Part shown: positions 34,010 through 42,933 of the stretch, one piece after another
How the letters are laid out: every line of letters starts with the position of its first letter
Position numbering within the stretch: position 1 is the first letter of the stretch
Assembly: GCA_023436175.1 (NCBI GenBank)
Contig: JAEZKE010000096.1
Location: 1 to 54,797 of the forward strand
DNA: 54,797 nt
From: Methanobacteriota archaeon
Lineage (GTDB): Archaea; Methanobacteriota; Methanobacteria; Methanobacteriales; Methanobacteriaceae
Reading direction: 5' to 3'
Program-made: the position numbers and the translations under genes
The notes under the pieces: model-generated
What the model was told of the DNA's origin: nothing
Databases searched by the model: none
Seen by the model: the letters and a program-made list of their open reading frames with translations, nothing else

Positions 34010-34459
34010 TTACATTCCTCTCCTTTCTTCTCCCCATGCCCTAGCTACATCTGTAGGCGAGTTGAATTTATCTTCAGGTAATTTTTTTATAGCTTGTACA
34101 ACATTTTGGCTCGCATTATTCTTTTTGGCCTGTTGAACTAAATCCTGTCTACTTGCTGGAAAATTTATACCTTTTAAAGATTTTTCTATTTCTGAAGTTA
34201 TTCCTCCACGACGAGTTCCACTACTGCGTTCAGTATGTTCACCTCTTCGTTCTTCACCCCACGCTTTAGCTACATCTGTTGGAGAATTAAATTTATCTTC
34301 AGGTAAATCTCGTATAGCTTGTACAACATCACGACTTGCACGGTTACTTTTTGCCTGTTGTACCAAATCCTGCCTATCTGCTGGAAAATTAATACCTTTT
34401 AAAGATTTTTCTATTTCTGAAGTTATTCCACCACGATGGGTTCCACCACGACGTGCCAT
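34010..34459 (-). CDS. Tandem DUF2795 protein
   Basis: 149 residues made of two nearly identical 65-residue repeats: ITSEIEKSLKGINFPADRQD ... RDLPEDKFNSPTDVAKAWGE and ITSEIEKSLKGINFPASRQD ... KKLPEDKFNSPTDVARAWGE. Each is a DUF2795 domain, usually single in bacteria and often next to stress or ChaB-type genes. An Arg/Gly-rich basic start (MARRGGTHRGG) may contact nucleic acid. The repeats probably arose by internal duplication. The ATG follows GAGGTGATAAC. Confidence 0.85.
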   Translation of the reverse strand: MARRGGTHRGGITSEIEKSLKGINFPADRQDLVQQAKSNRASRDVVQAIRDLPEDKFNSPTDVAKAWGEERRGEHTERSSGTRRGGITSEIEKSLKGINFPASRQDLVQQAKKNNASQNVVQAIKKLPEDKFNSPTDVARAWGEERRGM

Positions 34460-34767
34460 GTTATCACCTCATTTTTTTTAAAATTGGGGTTTAGAAAATC
34501 CTTCAAAATCTGTCAAAATTTATAATTTTGACGCTATGAAAAACTCCGTTTTTCAAAAGCTTTGATTTTCCTAACCTCTCTTTTATAAGTTGTTATCTCA
34601 ATGATAAGATAACTGTTGTATAAACCTGAATTTCGGGCAAATATCTTTTAAAATCACTTTTCATGTTTGGGTTACACTTTTGAAGTTTATACTTTAAAAA
34701 ATTTACTACATTTTTCAAAATAATTATTACTCATTAAATTCAAAATATCAATGAATCAAAATTAAAA
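34460..34767. other. Hairpin-rich divergent promoter region
   Basis: About 310 nt between the DUF2795 gene and the ChaB gene. It has two tandem perfect hairpins with 3-nt loops (34512-34555) and a third, GTTATCT/AGATAAC, at 34592-34613. No ORF was seen. Confidence 0.5.
34512..34555. repeat. Two tandem hairpins with 3-nt loops
   Basis: GTCAAAATT (34512-34520), loop TAT, AATTTTGAC (34524-34532); then TGAAAAAC (34537-34544), loop TCC, GTTTTTCA (34548-34555). They share size and loop length with those at 4558-4643 and with CAAAATTC, loop ATT, at 34998-35016. Confidence 0.6.
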
Positions 34768-34992
34768 ATGGATGCTGATATTTTGCCATATAAAAATAAA
34801 GAAGATTTGCCAGCACAGGTAAAAGAAAACTTACCAGAACATGCCAAAGAAATCTATTTAAAAGCCTTTAACAACGCATGGGATCAATATAAAGAGCCCG
34901 AAGAACGCAGAGGTAAAGAATCAAGGGAAGAAACATCCCACAAAGTGGCATGGGCCGCAGTAAAACAAAACATTCAAACATTTCATGTTTGA
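34768..34992 (+). CDS. chaB: ChaB family protein
   Basis: 74 residues. The ChaB fold is clear: LPYKNKEDLPAQVKENLPEH, AKEIYLKAFNNAWDQYK and the C-terminal HKVAWAAVKQNI. ChaB proteins are small stress-associated proteins, first annotated as cation-transport regulators. The ATG at 34768 has no ribosome binding site; a TTG at 34783 starts exactly where ChaB homologues begin and has GGATG upstream, so the true start may be there. Confidence 0.85.
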   Translation: MDADILPYKNKEDLPAQVKENLPEHAKEIYLKAFNNAWDQYKEPEERRGKESREETSHKVAWAAVKQNIQTFHV

Positions 34993-34997
34993 TGCGC

Positions 34998-35016
34998 CAA
35001 AATTCATTGAATTTTG
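34998..35016. terminator. Hairpin after chaB with 3-nt loop
   Basis: CAAAATTC, loop ATT, GAATTTTG, starting 6 nt after the chaB stop. Position suits a terminator, although no T-run follows directly. It is the same hairpin type as 34512-34555. Confidence 0.45.
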
Positions 35017-35086
35017 AGCGATATAAAAAAGGCAGCTCTGGAAAATGGGAAAAAAAATAATTAAAACTTAATTATTGCTTGATATT

Positions 35087-36370
35087 ATGCCCGAAAAATT
35101 AGGATTAAGAGAAGTAGTAGCCATGGGAATCGGCGGCCTTGTATCTGGTGGAATATTTGCGACATTAGGCGTTGCAATGACCACTTCAGGTAACGCTGTT
35201 CCTCTATCATTTATTTTAGCAGGAATTATAACCCTTCTATCATCCTATTCTTATATTAAATTAACATTACATTTTAAAGAACAAGGCGGTTCCTTTTCTT
35301 TTATTGAACATATTGTTGAAAATAACCATATAGCCGGATTTTTTGGCTGGATATTAATTGTAGGATATATAGGAACAATGGCATTATACGCTTTTGCTTT
35401 TGGAGGATATTTAATAAGCCTTTTTGGATTACATGACCCTGTTTATAGAGCAATAGCATCTGTTGCACTGATTTTCGCTTTAGCCGGCATTAATCTTCTT
35501 GGAATAAGAGAATCCGGAATAACGGAAGATATATTAGTTTACATTAAAGCAGCATTTTTGTTGTTTATAGCATTTGCAGGGATATTCTTTTTCACTGGAA
35601 ACTATCCCACAGGTGCACAATTTTTTAATATGGGCGTAATTAGTCCAATAACCGCATTTGCAATAATATTTGTTGCTTATGAGGGATATCAACTATTAAC
35701 TTATGATTACAGAGATATTAAAAATGTTGAAAAGAATTTAGGTGGGGGAATATATATTTCGGTTATTTCTGCAATGATTATTTATGTTTCAGTATCATTT
35801 ATGGCTACACTTTATTTAACCCCACAAGCTGCAACTACTTCTCAAGAATATGCCTTGGCTCAAGCAGTTACACCATTTTTAGGCTTTATTGGGTTCTTTT
35901 TAGTTGTTATAACTGCCCTTCAAAGTACAGCATCTGGAATTAACGCGACACTTTTTGGATCTGCAAGATTAGCACATAAAGTATCACATGATAAAGAACT
36001 ACCCAAACTTTTCTCTTTCAAGAATAAAAAGAACATACCTACTTATGCCATAATAGTAATGGCAGTATTTACATCAATATTAACTGCACTTGGAACCTTA
36101 GAACAGATAACTGAATTTGCATCATTAGTTTTTATAATAGCTGATGCAGCAGCAAATTATTCCAATGTAAGACTCTATAAAAAAACAGATTCAAATGTAT
36201 TTATTTCCCTTGCAGGGCTAATTGGGTGCATCATAGCATTTCCTATAGTTATATATTTCTTATTTACAACAAAATTCTTTATTTTACTTTCCATTATAGG
36301 TATATTTGCTATAATGTTTATTATAGAATTTTTTTACATCGAAAGGGAACCAATTGAAGAAAAATTATGA
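35087..36370 (+). CDS. APC-family amino-acid permease
   Basis: 427 residues from the ATG at 35087; a TTG at 35075 gives four more. About 12 transmembrane helices. The first carries the APC motif LREVVAMGIGGLVSGGIFAT, and later GGYLISLFG and ANYSNVRLYKK fit the superfamily. It would import or exchange amino acids or polyamines; the substrate is not predictable. Neither start has a Shine-Dalgarno sequence. It is 94 nt after chaB on the same strand. Confidence 0.85.
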   Translation: MPEKLGLREVVAMGIGGLVSGGIFATLGVAMTTSGNAVPLSFILAGIITLLSSYSYIKLTLHFKEQGGSFSFIEHIVENNHIAGFFGWILIVGYIGTMALYAFAFGGYLISLFGLHDPVYRAIASVALIFALAGINLLGIRESGITEDILVYIKAAFLLFIAFAGIFFFTGNYPTGAQFFNMGVISPITAFAIIFVAYEGYQLLTYDYRDIKNVEKNLGGGIYISVISAMIIYVSVSFMATLYLTPQAATTSQEYALAQAVTPFLGFIGFFLVVITALQSTASGINATLFGSARLAHKVSHDKELPKLFSFKNKKNIPTYAIIVMAVFTSILTALGTLEQITEFASLVFIIADAAANYSNVRLYKKTDSNVFISLAGLIGCIIAFPIVIYFLFTTKFFILLSIIGIFAIMFIIEFFYIEREPIEEKL

Positions 36371-36430
36371 CATATAAAACTTGTTTTTATAAATTACAGT
36401 AGTATAAGAATATCTAAAGAGTGAAAAAAA

Positions 36431-36787
36431 ATGATAGAAAAAATGAGTGAAAGTGAAGGTAAAGTATTGGGCTTTAAGGCAGCAGGCACTGTTACTAAAG
36501 CAGATTATAAAGTGATGGTGCCAGAGGTTCAAACACTTATAGAAAAAGAAGGATCAATCTCTATGCTCCTAGATTTGAGGCAGTTCAAATGGGAAGAGAT
36601 AGATGCATGGATGGCTGATATCAACTTTGGCCGTACCTACCGCGATAAAATAGATAAAATGGCTATCGTGGGAGATAAAACCTGGGAAAAGTGGATGACA
36701 ACACTTGTGGAACCTTTTTATTCCAAAAAAGCACGATTTTTTTATTCAGAAGATATTGATTCTGCTTGGAAATGGTTAAAAGAGTAA
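36431..36787 (+). CDS. SpoIIAA-like (STAS fold) protein
   Basis: 118 residues with the SpoIIAA-like layout: KVLGFKAAGTVTKADYKVMV, ISMLLDLRQFKWEEIDAWMA, YRDKIDKMAIVGDKTWEKWM and KARFFYSEDIDSAWKWLKE. These small proteins have a STAS/CRAL-TRIO-like fold and are common in bacteria; their ligand is unsettled. It is 60 nt downstream of the permease. Ribosome binding site GTGA eight nt before the ATG. Confidence 0.85.
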   Translation: MIEKMSESEGKVLGFKAAGTVTKADYKVMVPEVQTLIEKEGSISMLLDLRQFKWEEIDAWMADINFGRTYRDKIDKMAIVGDKTWEKWMTTLVEPFYSKKARFFYSEDIDSAWKWLKE

Positions 36788-36920
36788 AAATAAATTTACC
36801 ACTGAAATCATACATAATAACTTATTTTCCAAACCAGCACTTTAAATAGAATATTTAAATGTGAAGTTATTCATTAAATACCTGAAACATTAAAATAAAT
36901 CCATTTGAATCAACTTCGAT

Positions 36921-38225
36921 TCATCTTATAACCGCACCAAACCCTCTCAAGAGATTTTCAACATCAAACCTTGCATCAGTGTTTATAACATCATATTTAA
37001 TAGTGACACTTATATTCTTCGATGATATTTGATTTCCCCTATACAAATCAGCAACTGAAGCGTTGATAACTCCTTCTAAGCCTTTAATTGTATTTACAAT
37101 AATATCCTGGCTGCAATTTTCTGGAAATACAGCAGAAACAAAGTAAGTTTTATGCGGGTAATTTTCAACCTTCCACTGGTACACTTCTTTATCACTTAAA
37201 ACTTCTACATTGGATAATTTAAGTTTTGTTTCTTTGCCGTTGATATTTAGAGTCAAGAAATCCGGTGATAGCCTTTTTAAAGTCCCAATATGAACTTTCC
37301 CAGAGTATATATGCCTTAAACCCACTTCTTTACCGATAGCACCTTTAAGAATATTGACTTCTTCAGTTAATGCAGATATTGCCTTATCTGACCTTCCAAG
37401 GGCGGCTTCAAGGTCATCCATGTGTTTGGCAGCAGACCCCATAACTTTAACAAATCCTTCTTCATCTCCACTTGAAATCATTCCGTTAAGTTCTTTGTAA
37501 ATGGAAATGAATATTTCATGGGTTTTTTTAGTATATTTATTATGGGTCTGTATTGAGTAGTAAAGATAAGGATTTTGTGCCACGATCCTTGCAATCATAT
37601 CCATCATAAGATCGTAAATAGGGCTTGCAAATTTCCTAGACTCTTTAATATCTACATTAAGCCTTTCTATAGTTGTTGCAATACTTATATAAGCTAAATG
37701 AGTCAATCCCTGTACAACACTCATCATCTGGTCATGAATCTCAGGAGTTGTAACTATTATATGGGCATTTTCTTTTTGGAGGAACTTATAAATTTTATTA
37801 TACCATTTACCCTTATTAATGGGCGTAACAACAATAACCTGACCGTCTAAAGACCTTATTCTTGGACTGAACATGGGATGAATTGGTAAAACTTCCACAC
37901 CCAAAGGGACGTGTTCCTGCATGACCCTGGAAGGTTCTTCTTTTACAGAAGTAACATCCATAAGTAAAGAACCTTTCTTCAGAACTGGAGCTACCTCTTT
38001 TACGGCAGATGATGTAACATCTATTGGAACTGAAACTATAACTATATCTGCTTGCGATGCTGCAATGATATTGCTACTGGTATAATCAACTCCTAATTTC
38101 TTTGAAACCCTTTCCCCGGTTATTTTGTCTCTTCCCGTTATAGTTACATTAAATCCCTTACTTTTTAAAAATTTGGCAATCCATTCGCCTAATCCTCGTG
38201 TACCTCCAATTACTGCAATTTTCAA
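36921..38225 (-). CDS. tyrA: Prephenate dehydrogenase with C-terminal regulatory domain
   Basis: 434 residues. The NAD(P)-binding N-terminus is IAVIGGTRGLGEWIAKFLKS. The catalytic helical domain includes VLPIHPMFSP and VVQGLTHLAYISIATTIERL, typical of TyrA. The extra 140 C-terminal residues (from about 295) have VYQWKVENYPHKTYFVSAVF and end with FDVENLLRGFGAVIR, an ACT-like regulatory layout seen in methanogen prephenate dehydrogenases. It oxidises prephenate to 4-hydroxyphenylpyruvate for tyrosine synthesis. The start is TTG at 38225 behind GGAG; no ATG lies nearby in frame. Confidence 0.88.
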   Translation of the reverse strand: MKIAVIGGTRGLGEWIAKFLKSKGFNVTITGRDKITGERVSKKLGVDYTSSNIIAASQADIVIVSVPIDVTSSAVKEVAPVLKKGSLLMDVTSVKEEPSRVMQEHVPLGVEVLPIHPMFSPRIRSLDGQVIVVTPINKGKWYNKIYKFLQKENAHIIVTTPEIHDQMMSVVQGLTHLAYISIATTIERLNVDIKESRKFASPIYDLMMDMIARIVAQNPYLYYSIQTHNKYTKKTHEIFISIYKELNGMISSGDEEGFVKVMGSAAKHMDDLEAALGRSDKAISALTEEVNILKGAIGKEVGLRHIYSGKVHIGTLKRLSPDFLTLNINGKETKLKLSNVEVLSDKEVYQWKVENYPHKTYFVSAVFPENCSQDIIVNTIKGLEGVINASVADLYRGNQISSKNISVTIKYDVINTDARFDVENLLRGFGAVIR

Positions 38226-38807
38226 GGAAAAATCTCCAATTCATTTTATACTTTTGTTTTATACTCATATCATATATAAAAAAATAGTTAAATTTGGTAA
38301 AACTAAAAGTTTTCCAGTTAATTCTTATAAATATTTTGTTTATGGTTATCCTGTAATTTCTGTGTGATATATTCCACAAAAACTTGCTTAATATATAATA
38401 GCCTGTGAAACTAACTTAAAGAGCATTATGTTAAAAAAGAAGAGCTTATTAAGATTCATTTCTAAATTATATTTTTATCTTAAGGTAATAAATAATTTAA
38501 ATCAAAATATAATTGCAGATAACATAAAAGAGACATATATGTCTTTTAATAATACATTTATAATGTCTTTTATTTTTTAGTTAGTCTTATATTTATCTGC
38601 CAAACTGTATCCTCCATAAAATCCTGCAAATTCATGATAAATTTAAATTAATGAAATTTCCACGAGATTTAGACTACAAAAATCAATTAATATCCGACTA
38701 ATACTTTTACAAGTACATGAAACCGATAAAATATGTTGTAAAATCCGATAAACCATATTACGCGTTTAAATTACATTCAAAGTTTAGAATTAATAAGGAG
38801 AAATTTG
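38226..38807. other. Divergent promoter region with palindrome
   Basis: About 580 nt between tyrA and the response regulator. AGACATATATGTCT (38531-38544) is a perfect 14-bp palindrome followed by T-rich sequence. AAGGAG (38796-38801) precedes the regulator start. No ORF was seen. Confidence 0.5.
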
Positions 38808-39251
38808 ATGTCAGATAAAAGAATTCTGATAGTTGAAGATGAGATTATTGTGGCAATGGCCATAGAACAAAAGTTACTAGATTTAGGTTACAGTGTAGTA
38901 GATACTGTTGACACTGGTGAAGATGCAATTAAATGTGCTATCCAGTTAAAACCAGATTTAATATTAATGGATATCATTTTAAAAGAAAAAATAGATGGCA
39001 TAGAAGCTGCAAAACAAATACATGCTAAATTAAATATTCCAATTATTTATTTAACGGCATATTCATATAATGAGATAGTAAAGCGTGCCCCCATAAAGGA
39101 GCCTTATGAATATTTAGTTAAACCCTTCAAGAAAAGTGAATTAAGTAATCACATTGAAATATCTCTTTCAAACCACAAATCAAAAAAGATGGAAAGTAAT
39201 AAAAAGAAAGTTTTAACTGACTGTCAAGACTTTGTTTTGGCAACCCACTAA
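38808..39251 (+). CDS. Single-domain response regulator (receiver)
   Basis: 147 residues from the ATG at 38808, seven nt after AAGGAG. The receiver domain covers about 1-120: RILIVEDEIIVAMAIEQKLL (acidic pair), phosphoacceptor Asp in KPDLILMDIILKE, Thr in YLTAYSYNEI and Lys in YLVKPFKKSE. There is no output domain; a short Lys-rich tail follows (KSKKMESNKKKVL). It would act as a phosphorelay or protein-interaction switch. No kinase is adjacent; the PAS kinase at 22401 is one candidate in this window. Confidence 0.92.
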   Translation: MSDKRILIVEDEIIVAMAIEQKLLDLGYSVVDTVDTGEDAIKCAIQLKPDLILMDIILKEKIDGIEAAKQIHAKLNIPIIYLTAYSYNEIVKRAPIKEPYEYLVKPFKKSELSNHIEISLSNHKSKKMESNKKKVLTDCQDFVLATH

Positions 39252-39417
39252 AATTTCTCTATGCGTTAATAATTTAAGGCTAAAATTCTGCGTATTACAT
39301 CTCATTTTGGATATTCATTATGTTAAACCCATTAATTCTAAATTCAGGTTAAATTTATCGCATAACCTGTTCTAATTAAAAAAATAAAAAGTTGGATGTT
39401 TAAAGTTATAAGCTTTT

Positions 39418-39738
39418 TCATATCTCAAGAGCCTTAATTTCTCTCTTTTTAGCCCTTCCAGCTATACCTTCAATAGCATCCAAAAGATCTAAGACTTTAT
39501 CGTTTTTAAAAACACTTCCAAAACCTTCAAACTCAGATGTACTCTTTAAAAATAAACCTTTTCGTTTCATAGAAGTGCCTCTCTCGTTTAATGGATTGAT
39601 CTCTACCATTATTGTTTCCCTATTATCATTTGCAGGTGTTTTGACCAGATATACTCCTTCCACCGTAGTTGGTACCCTCTGCCAGGGTTTAACATCTTTT
39701 AATGTATCTCTTATTTTGTTTTCTAACTCTATACTCAT
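39418..39738 (-). CDS. Hypothetical protein, 106 aa
   Basis: Starts at an ATG behind a strong GGAGGCATTAA. It has a helical start (IELENKIRDTLKDVKPWQRV), a beta region with VEGVYLVKTPANDNRETIMV and MKRKGLFLKSTSEFEGFGSV, and a C-terminal helix ending KKREIKALEI. It looks soluble and compact. No domain family can be named. It stands alone, convergent with the response-regulator gene. Confidence 0.6.
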   Translation of the reverse strand: MSIELENKIRDTLKDVKPWQRVPTTVEGVYLVKTPANDNRETIMVEINPLNERGTSMKRKGLFLKSTSEFEGFGSVFKNDKVLDLLDAIEGIAGRAKKREIKALEI

Positions 39739-40209
39739 TTAATGCCTCCAAATATGCGTTTTATATAGATAGTTTATGCATAGCATAGCTTACAGAACAA
39801 TATACTCATAAATATACTGCCATAATTATTATATAGTTTTAAAATATGTTATTTAAATGATTTCCAAGTAAAAACATTTTATTATCAAAAATTAGAACTC
39901 ATGTAACTAAAAAAACCAGTTTCAATCTTTACCAATTATCTTCACAATATTTTTTTAGCTTAAAATAAGATTTGTAAGTAGAAAGTAGTTACTGAATGAT
40001 AAAAACCAAATCTATTTTTCTCCTAAAATCAAATAATAGAAATAAAGGGAGCATTTAGGAAAAAAATCATTTCTTTAATTAAAAATCTGAAAAATATTTA
40101 ATTAAAAACAACGAAATAACTAAAAAAAGTAAACTTTCATAAAGTTAATTTTAAAATAATTTTAAACATTACAATCAATGGTTAAAATAATAATTTAAAT
40201 GGTGTGAGA
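39739..40209. other. Divergent intergenic gap
   Basis: About 470 nt, AT-rich, between the 39418 gene and pelA. GGTG (40201-40204) is the only recognisable start signal for pelA. No ORF or RNA structure was worth calling. Confidence 0.45.
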
Positions 40210-41271
40210 ATGCATATTGTTCATCAAGATACAAAAAGAGGAGTAATTGAACTTATTCCTGAAACATTAGACGACCTCTGGCATTTATCACATATTATAG
40301 AGCCAGGAGATTTAATATCATCTAAAACTACCCGTAGGATACAGGATACAACAGGAGAACGTTTAAGAAGTGACAGAGGAATTAAAAAAACATTTTTTAT
40401 AGGTATAAGAGTAGAAAGTATAAACTTTCATAAATATACTGGAAAATTAAGGGCTACAGGAATAATAGAACAGGGCCCGGAAGATCTGGTTCCTCTTGGA
40501 ACTCATCATACCCTTGATTTGAAACTTAAGTATTCAATCAGGATAACAAAGGAAAAATGGTCACGATGGGTTATAAAAAGGTTGAAAGATGCTGTTGAAT
40601 CATCTAAAAAACCATCAGCAATTATTGTCGCTGTTGAAGAGGACGTTGCCGATCTCGGGATTATCAGGCAGTATGGAATAGAGTACTATGGACCTATAAT
40701 AGGAAGAATATCTGGAAAAAGAATTATCTCCAAAAATAGGGGGAAAAACATAGCTAATTTCTACGATGAAGTGGCAAAAACACTGCTCGGATTTGAGGAT
40801 ATTCAGAGCATAGTTGTTGCCGGGCCGGGATTTGGAAAAAGTGACTTTTATGATTTTTTAAGCCAGAAATATCCAGAACTCGCCAAAATTGCAATTGTTG
40901 AAAATACGGGAACTGGTGGACGAGTTGGAATAAGAGAAGTCCTTAAAAAAGGTACAATTGAACAAATGGCAACAGAAGGTCGGATAGCTCAGGAAATGAG
41001 ATTGATGGGAAGAGTTTTAGAAGAAATTGGAAAATCATCCAATTTGGCCGCGTATGGAAAAAAAGAAGTTACAAATGCGGCTAATGCGGGGGCTGTTAAA
41101 CGGCTGCTTGTTTTAGATGAACGGGTACGTGAAGAAGATACCGAAAATATTATGAATTTAGTTGAAAGTACAGGTGGTAAAGTAACAGTCGTAAGCAGTG
41201 AACATGAAGGTGGAAAACAATTAAAGGCACTTGGTGGAATTGCAGGCATATTAAGATATAGTTTGGGATAA
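40210..41271 (+). CDS. pelA: Pelota (Dom34), ribosome rescue factor
   Basis: 353 residues from the ATG at 40210; a GTG two codons earlier overlaps the GGTG ribosome binding site and is less likely. N-terminal Sm-like domain (MHIVHQDTKRGVIELIPETL ... SSKTTRRIQDTTGERLRSD), central domain (SAIIVAVEEDVADLGIIRQY) and the eRF1-like C-terminal domain (AANAGAVKRLLVLDERVREE ... EHEGGKQLKALGGIAGILRY). With aEF1A/ABCE1 it frees stalled ribosomes. The central domain lacks the GGQ of eRF1, as expected. Confidence 0.96.
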   Translation: MHIVHQDTKRGVIELIPETLDDLWHLSHIIEPGDLISSKTTRRIQDTTGERLRSDRGIKKTFFIGIRVESINFHKYTGKLRATGIIEQGPEDLVPLGTHHTLDLKLKYSIRITKEKWSRWVIKRLKDAVESSKKPSAIIVAVEEDVADLGIIRQYGIEYYGPIIGRISGKRIISKNRGKNIANFYDEVAKTLLGFEDIQSIVVAGPGFGKSDFYDFLSQKYPELAKIAIVENTGTGGRVGIREVLKKGTIEQMATEGRIAQEMRLMGRVLEEIGKSSNLAAYGKKEVTNAANAGAVKRLLVLDERVREEDTENIMNLVESTGGKVTVVSSEHEGGKQLKALGGIAGILRYSLG

Positions 41272-41351
41272 GCACTGAAATGGCTTGAAATATTCATTAT
41301 TCAAAATAGTAGAGGCTATGGCATAAAAATTATTATTCAACTTAAAAATAA

Positions 41352-41382
41352 AAATAGATTTTTAAAAACTAAAAATCTATTT
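41352..41382. terminator. 12-bp hairpin after pelA
   Basis: AAATAGATTTTT (41352-41363), loop AAAAACT, AAAAATCTATTT (41371-41382). It lies 80 nt after the pelA stop and about 50 nt before the next start. It may terminate pelA or fold in the leader of the next mRNA. Confidence 0.5.
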
Positions 41383-41435
41383 ACTTAACACCAAGTTCTT
41401 ATATAATCTACTCTAATCTCTTAATAGGTGACTCC

Positions 41436-42341
41436 ATGTATCATGAATTCATTTTTATAATTTTAATATCCGCTGTTTTAACTTTTTTAATTAAATGGAT
41501 CATCTCCAAAGCTGGCGGAAGCTTATATACTACTGTAAGAGGGGGTACGCCCCGTGCTGTTGGAATTGCACCATTTATAACCATTTTATTATTTTTACCT
41601 ACACCTTATAGTTATCTTGTAGCTTTAATCGGGATTTTTGCGTTTTTAGACGATTTAATTGGAAGAAAAGAGATTAAAATACTGCCATTTGAGATAGGGC
41701 AGCTCTCAAGAGGCATAGGGATGCTTGCGGTAGCTGTACTTGGATATTATTTTATTGGGCCAGCTGCAATCCTGATTGCACTCATGATCCAACCTTTAAA
41801 CATTGCAGATATGCAGCCCGGGGCTGCCTGTTCAACTGTAATTATTATGTGCATTCTTGCAGTTATTTTAACAATAAAAACTGGATTATTAGGTTATTAT
41901 ATCCCTCTTGTTATTCTAACAGCATGTATTGGCTATGCTCCCTTAGATTATAAAGGAAAGATTATGATGGGTGAAATTGGAAATCATTCATTTGCAGTTG
42001 CTCTCGGAATAGCCTATGCTGTTTTAGGCGGAGTTTATGGAGATATCTCAGGTATTGGATATTCGCTTGGGAGTTTTTTAGGAGTATTAGTTCTATTTAT
42101 AATCGCATTATTTGTTATAGCATTTATAAGAAGAAAAAATTTAAACATTTTTTTAGAAGAAAGACTTGGAATAAAAAACCCCTATTTTGGAGATTATGTA
42201 ATGGATGTTCTCACTGGAGGGGGTCTTGGAGATTTAATGCGCAAAATCCTAATTGGAAAACGTGAAATCATCATAAAAAGGCATATATTTAAAATTTTAG
42301 GGTTTAGAAGACTTGCCTATAATCCTCATGCCCATAAATAA
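41436..42341 (+). CDS. MraY/WecA-like sugar-phosphate transferase (PNPT family)
   Basis: 301 residues with about nine to ten transmembrane helices. The polyprenyl-phosphate N-acetylhexosamine-1-phosphate transferase layout is seen in RGGTPRAVGIAPFITILLFL, the acidic pair in IGIFAFLDDLIGRKEI, NIADMQPGAACSTVII, and MMGEIGNHSFAVALGIAYAV. Such enzymes start lipid-linked glycan or pseudomurein precursors on undecaprenyl- or dolichyl-phosphate. AglB lies about 590 nt downstream and a MurG-like gene at 47466, consistent with a cell-envelope role. The family assignment is good; the exact donor sugar is not. Confidence 0.75.
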   Translation: MYHEFIFIILISAVLTFLIKWIISKAGGSLYTTVRGGTPRAVGIAPFITILLFLPTPYSYLVALIGIFAFLDDLIGRKEIKILPFEIGQLSRGIGMLAVAVLGYYFIGPAAILIALMIQPLNIADMQPGAACSTVIIMCILAVILTIKTGLLGYYIPLVILTACIGYAPLDYKGKIMMGEIGNHSFAVALGIAYAVLGGVYGDISGIGYSLGSFLGVLVLFIIALFVIAFIRRKNLNIFLEERLGIKNPYFGDYVMDVLTGGGLGDLMRKILIGKREIIIKRHIFKILGFRRLAYNPHAHK

Positions 42342-42455
42342 ATAAAATCTAATTTAATTTTAAAGGAAACACCCAAAATAGTAAGCAGTCATTTAAATCC
42401 GTTATATTGATCTTATCCATTATACGGAAAAATATAAAGCATGTTTTTTAAAATC

Positions 42456-42611
42456 TTATTTTAGCCGTTTATAACCTAAAATAGCAACAATTATGCCAAA
42501 AATAGTCCATATGATCCCCGAATAAATATCTTTAAGGTAGATTAAGCTGTAAACTCCAAGAATTACCAGTACAACTGCACATAAATATACAATTAAGTTT
42601 GCTACTCTCAT
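42456..42611 (-). CDS. Small membrane protein, 51 aa
   Basis: Two predicted helices: about 4-24 (ANLIVYLCAVVLVILGVYSL) and 31-46 (SGIIWTIFGIIVAILGY), joined by a short YLKD turn and ending KRLK. This is a compact hairpin membrane protein. It lies on the minus strand between the PNPT gene and aglB. The ribosome binding site is weak (GATGATTAAG). Composition strongly favours a real protein, but no family is known. Confidence 0.6.
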   Translation of the reverse strand: MRVANLIVYLCAVVLVILGVYSLIYLKDIYSGIIWTIFGIIVAILGYKRLK

Positions 42612-42933
42612 AGAACTTAATCATCTTTTTTAAGTATTTAAGTCTTTTCAAATGTTCTCGCCCAACTATGAAATAATGCAATAACTGTATTATGCCCTAA
42701 ATTTTAGTATTGGCTAAATTTAATACCATCAAAATCATCTAAATTTTACCATTTGAAATTTTAACCATCAAAAACATGAACTTTTCTTTAATTCTATGCC
42801 CTAGGATAGTCTAGAAGCCTTAATTTATAATTTTAATCGAATTTAAAGCATAAGCAAACATTTAAATATTTTTAAAGCAAATTATTAATATTATTTATAA
42901 AAATAATATATGGTACCATAATAAGGAATTCCT
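42612..42933. other. Divergent gap, aglB promoter
   Basis: About 320 nt. TTATTTATAAAAATAATATATGG at about 42892-42914 offers a TATA box for aglB, and AAGGAATTCCT precedes its ATG. Nothing else was seen. Confidence 0.5.
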
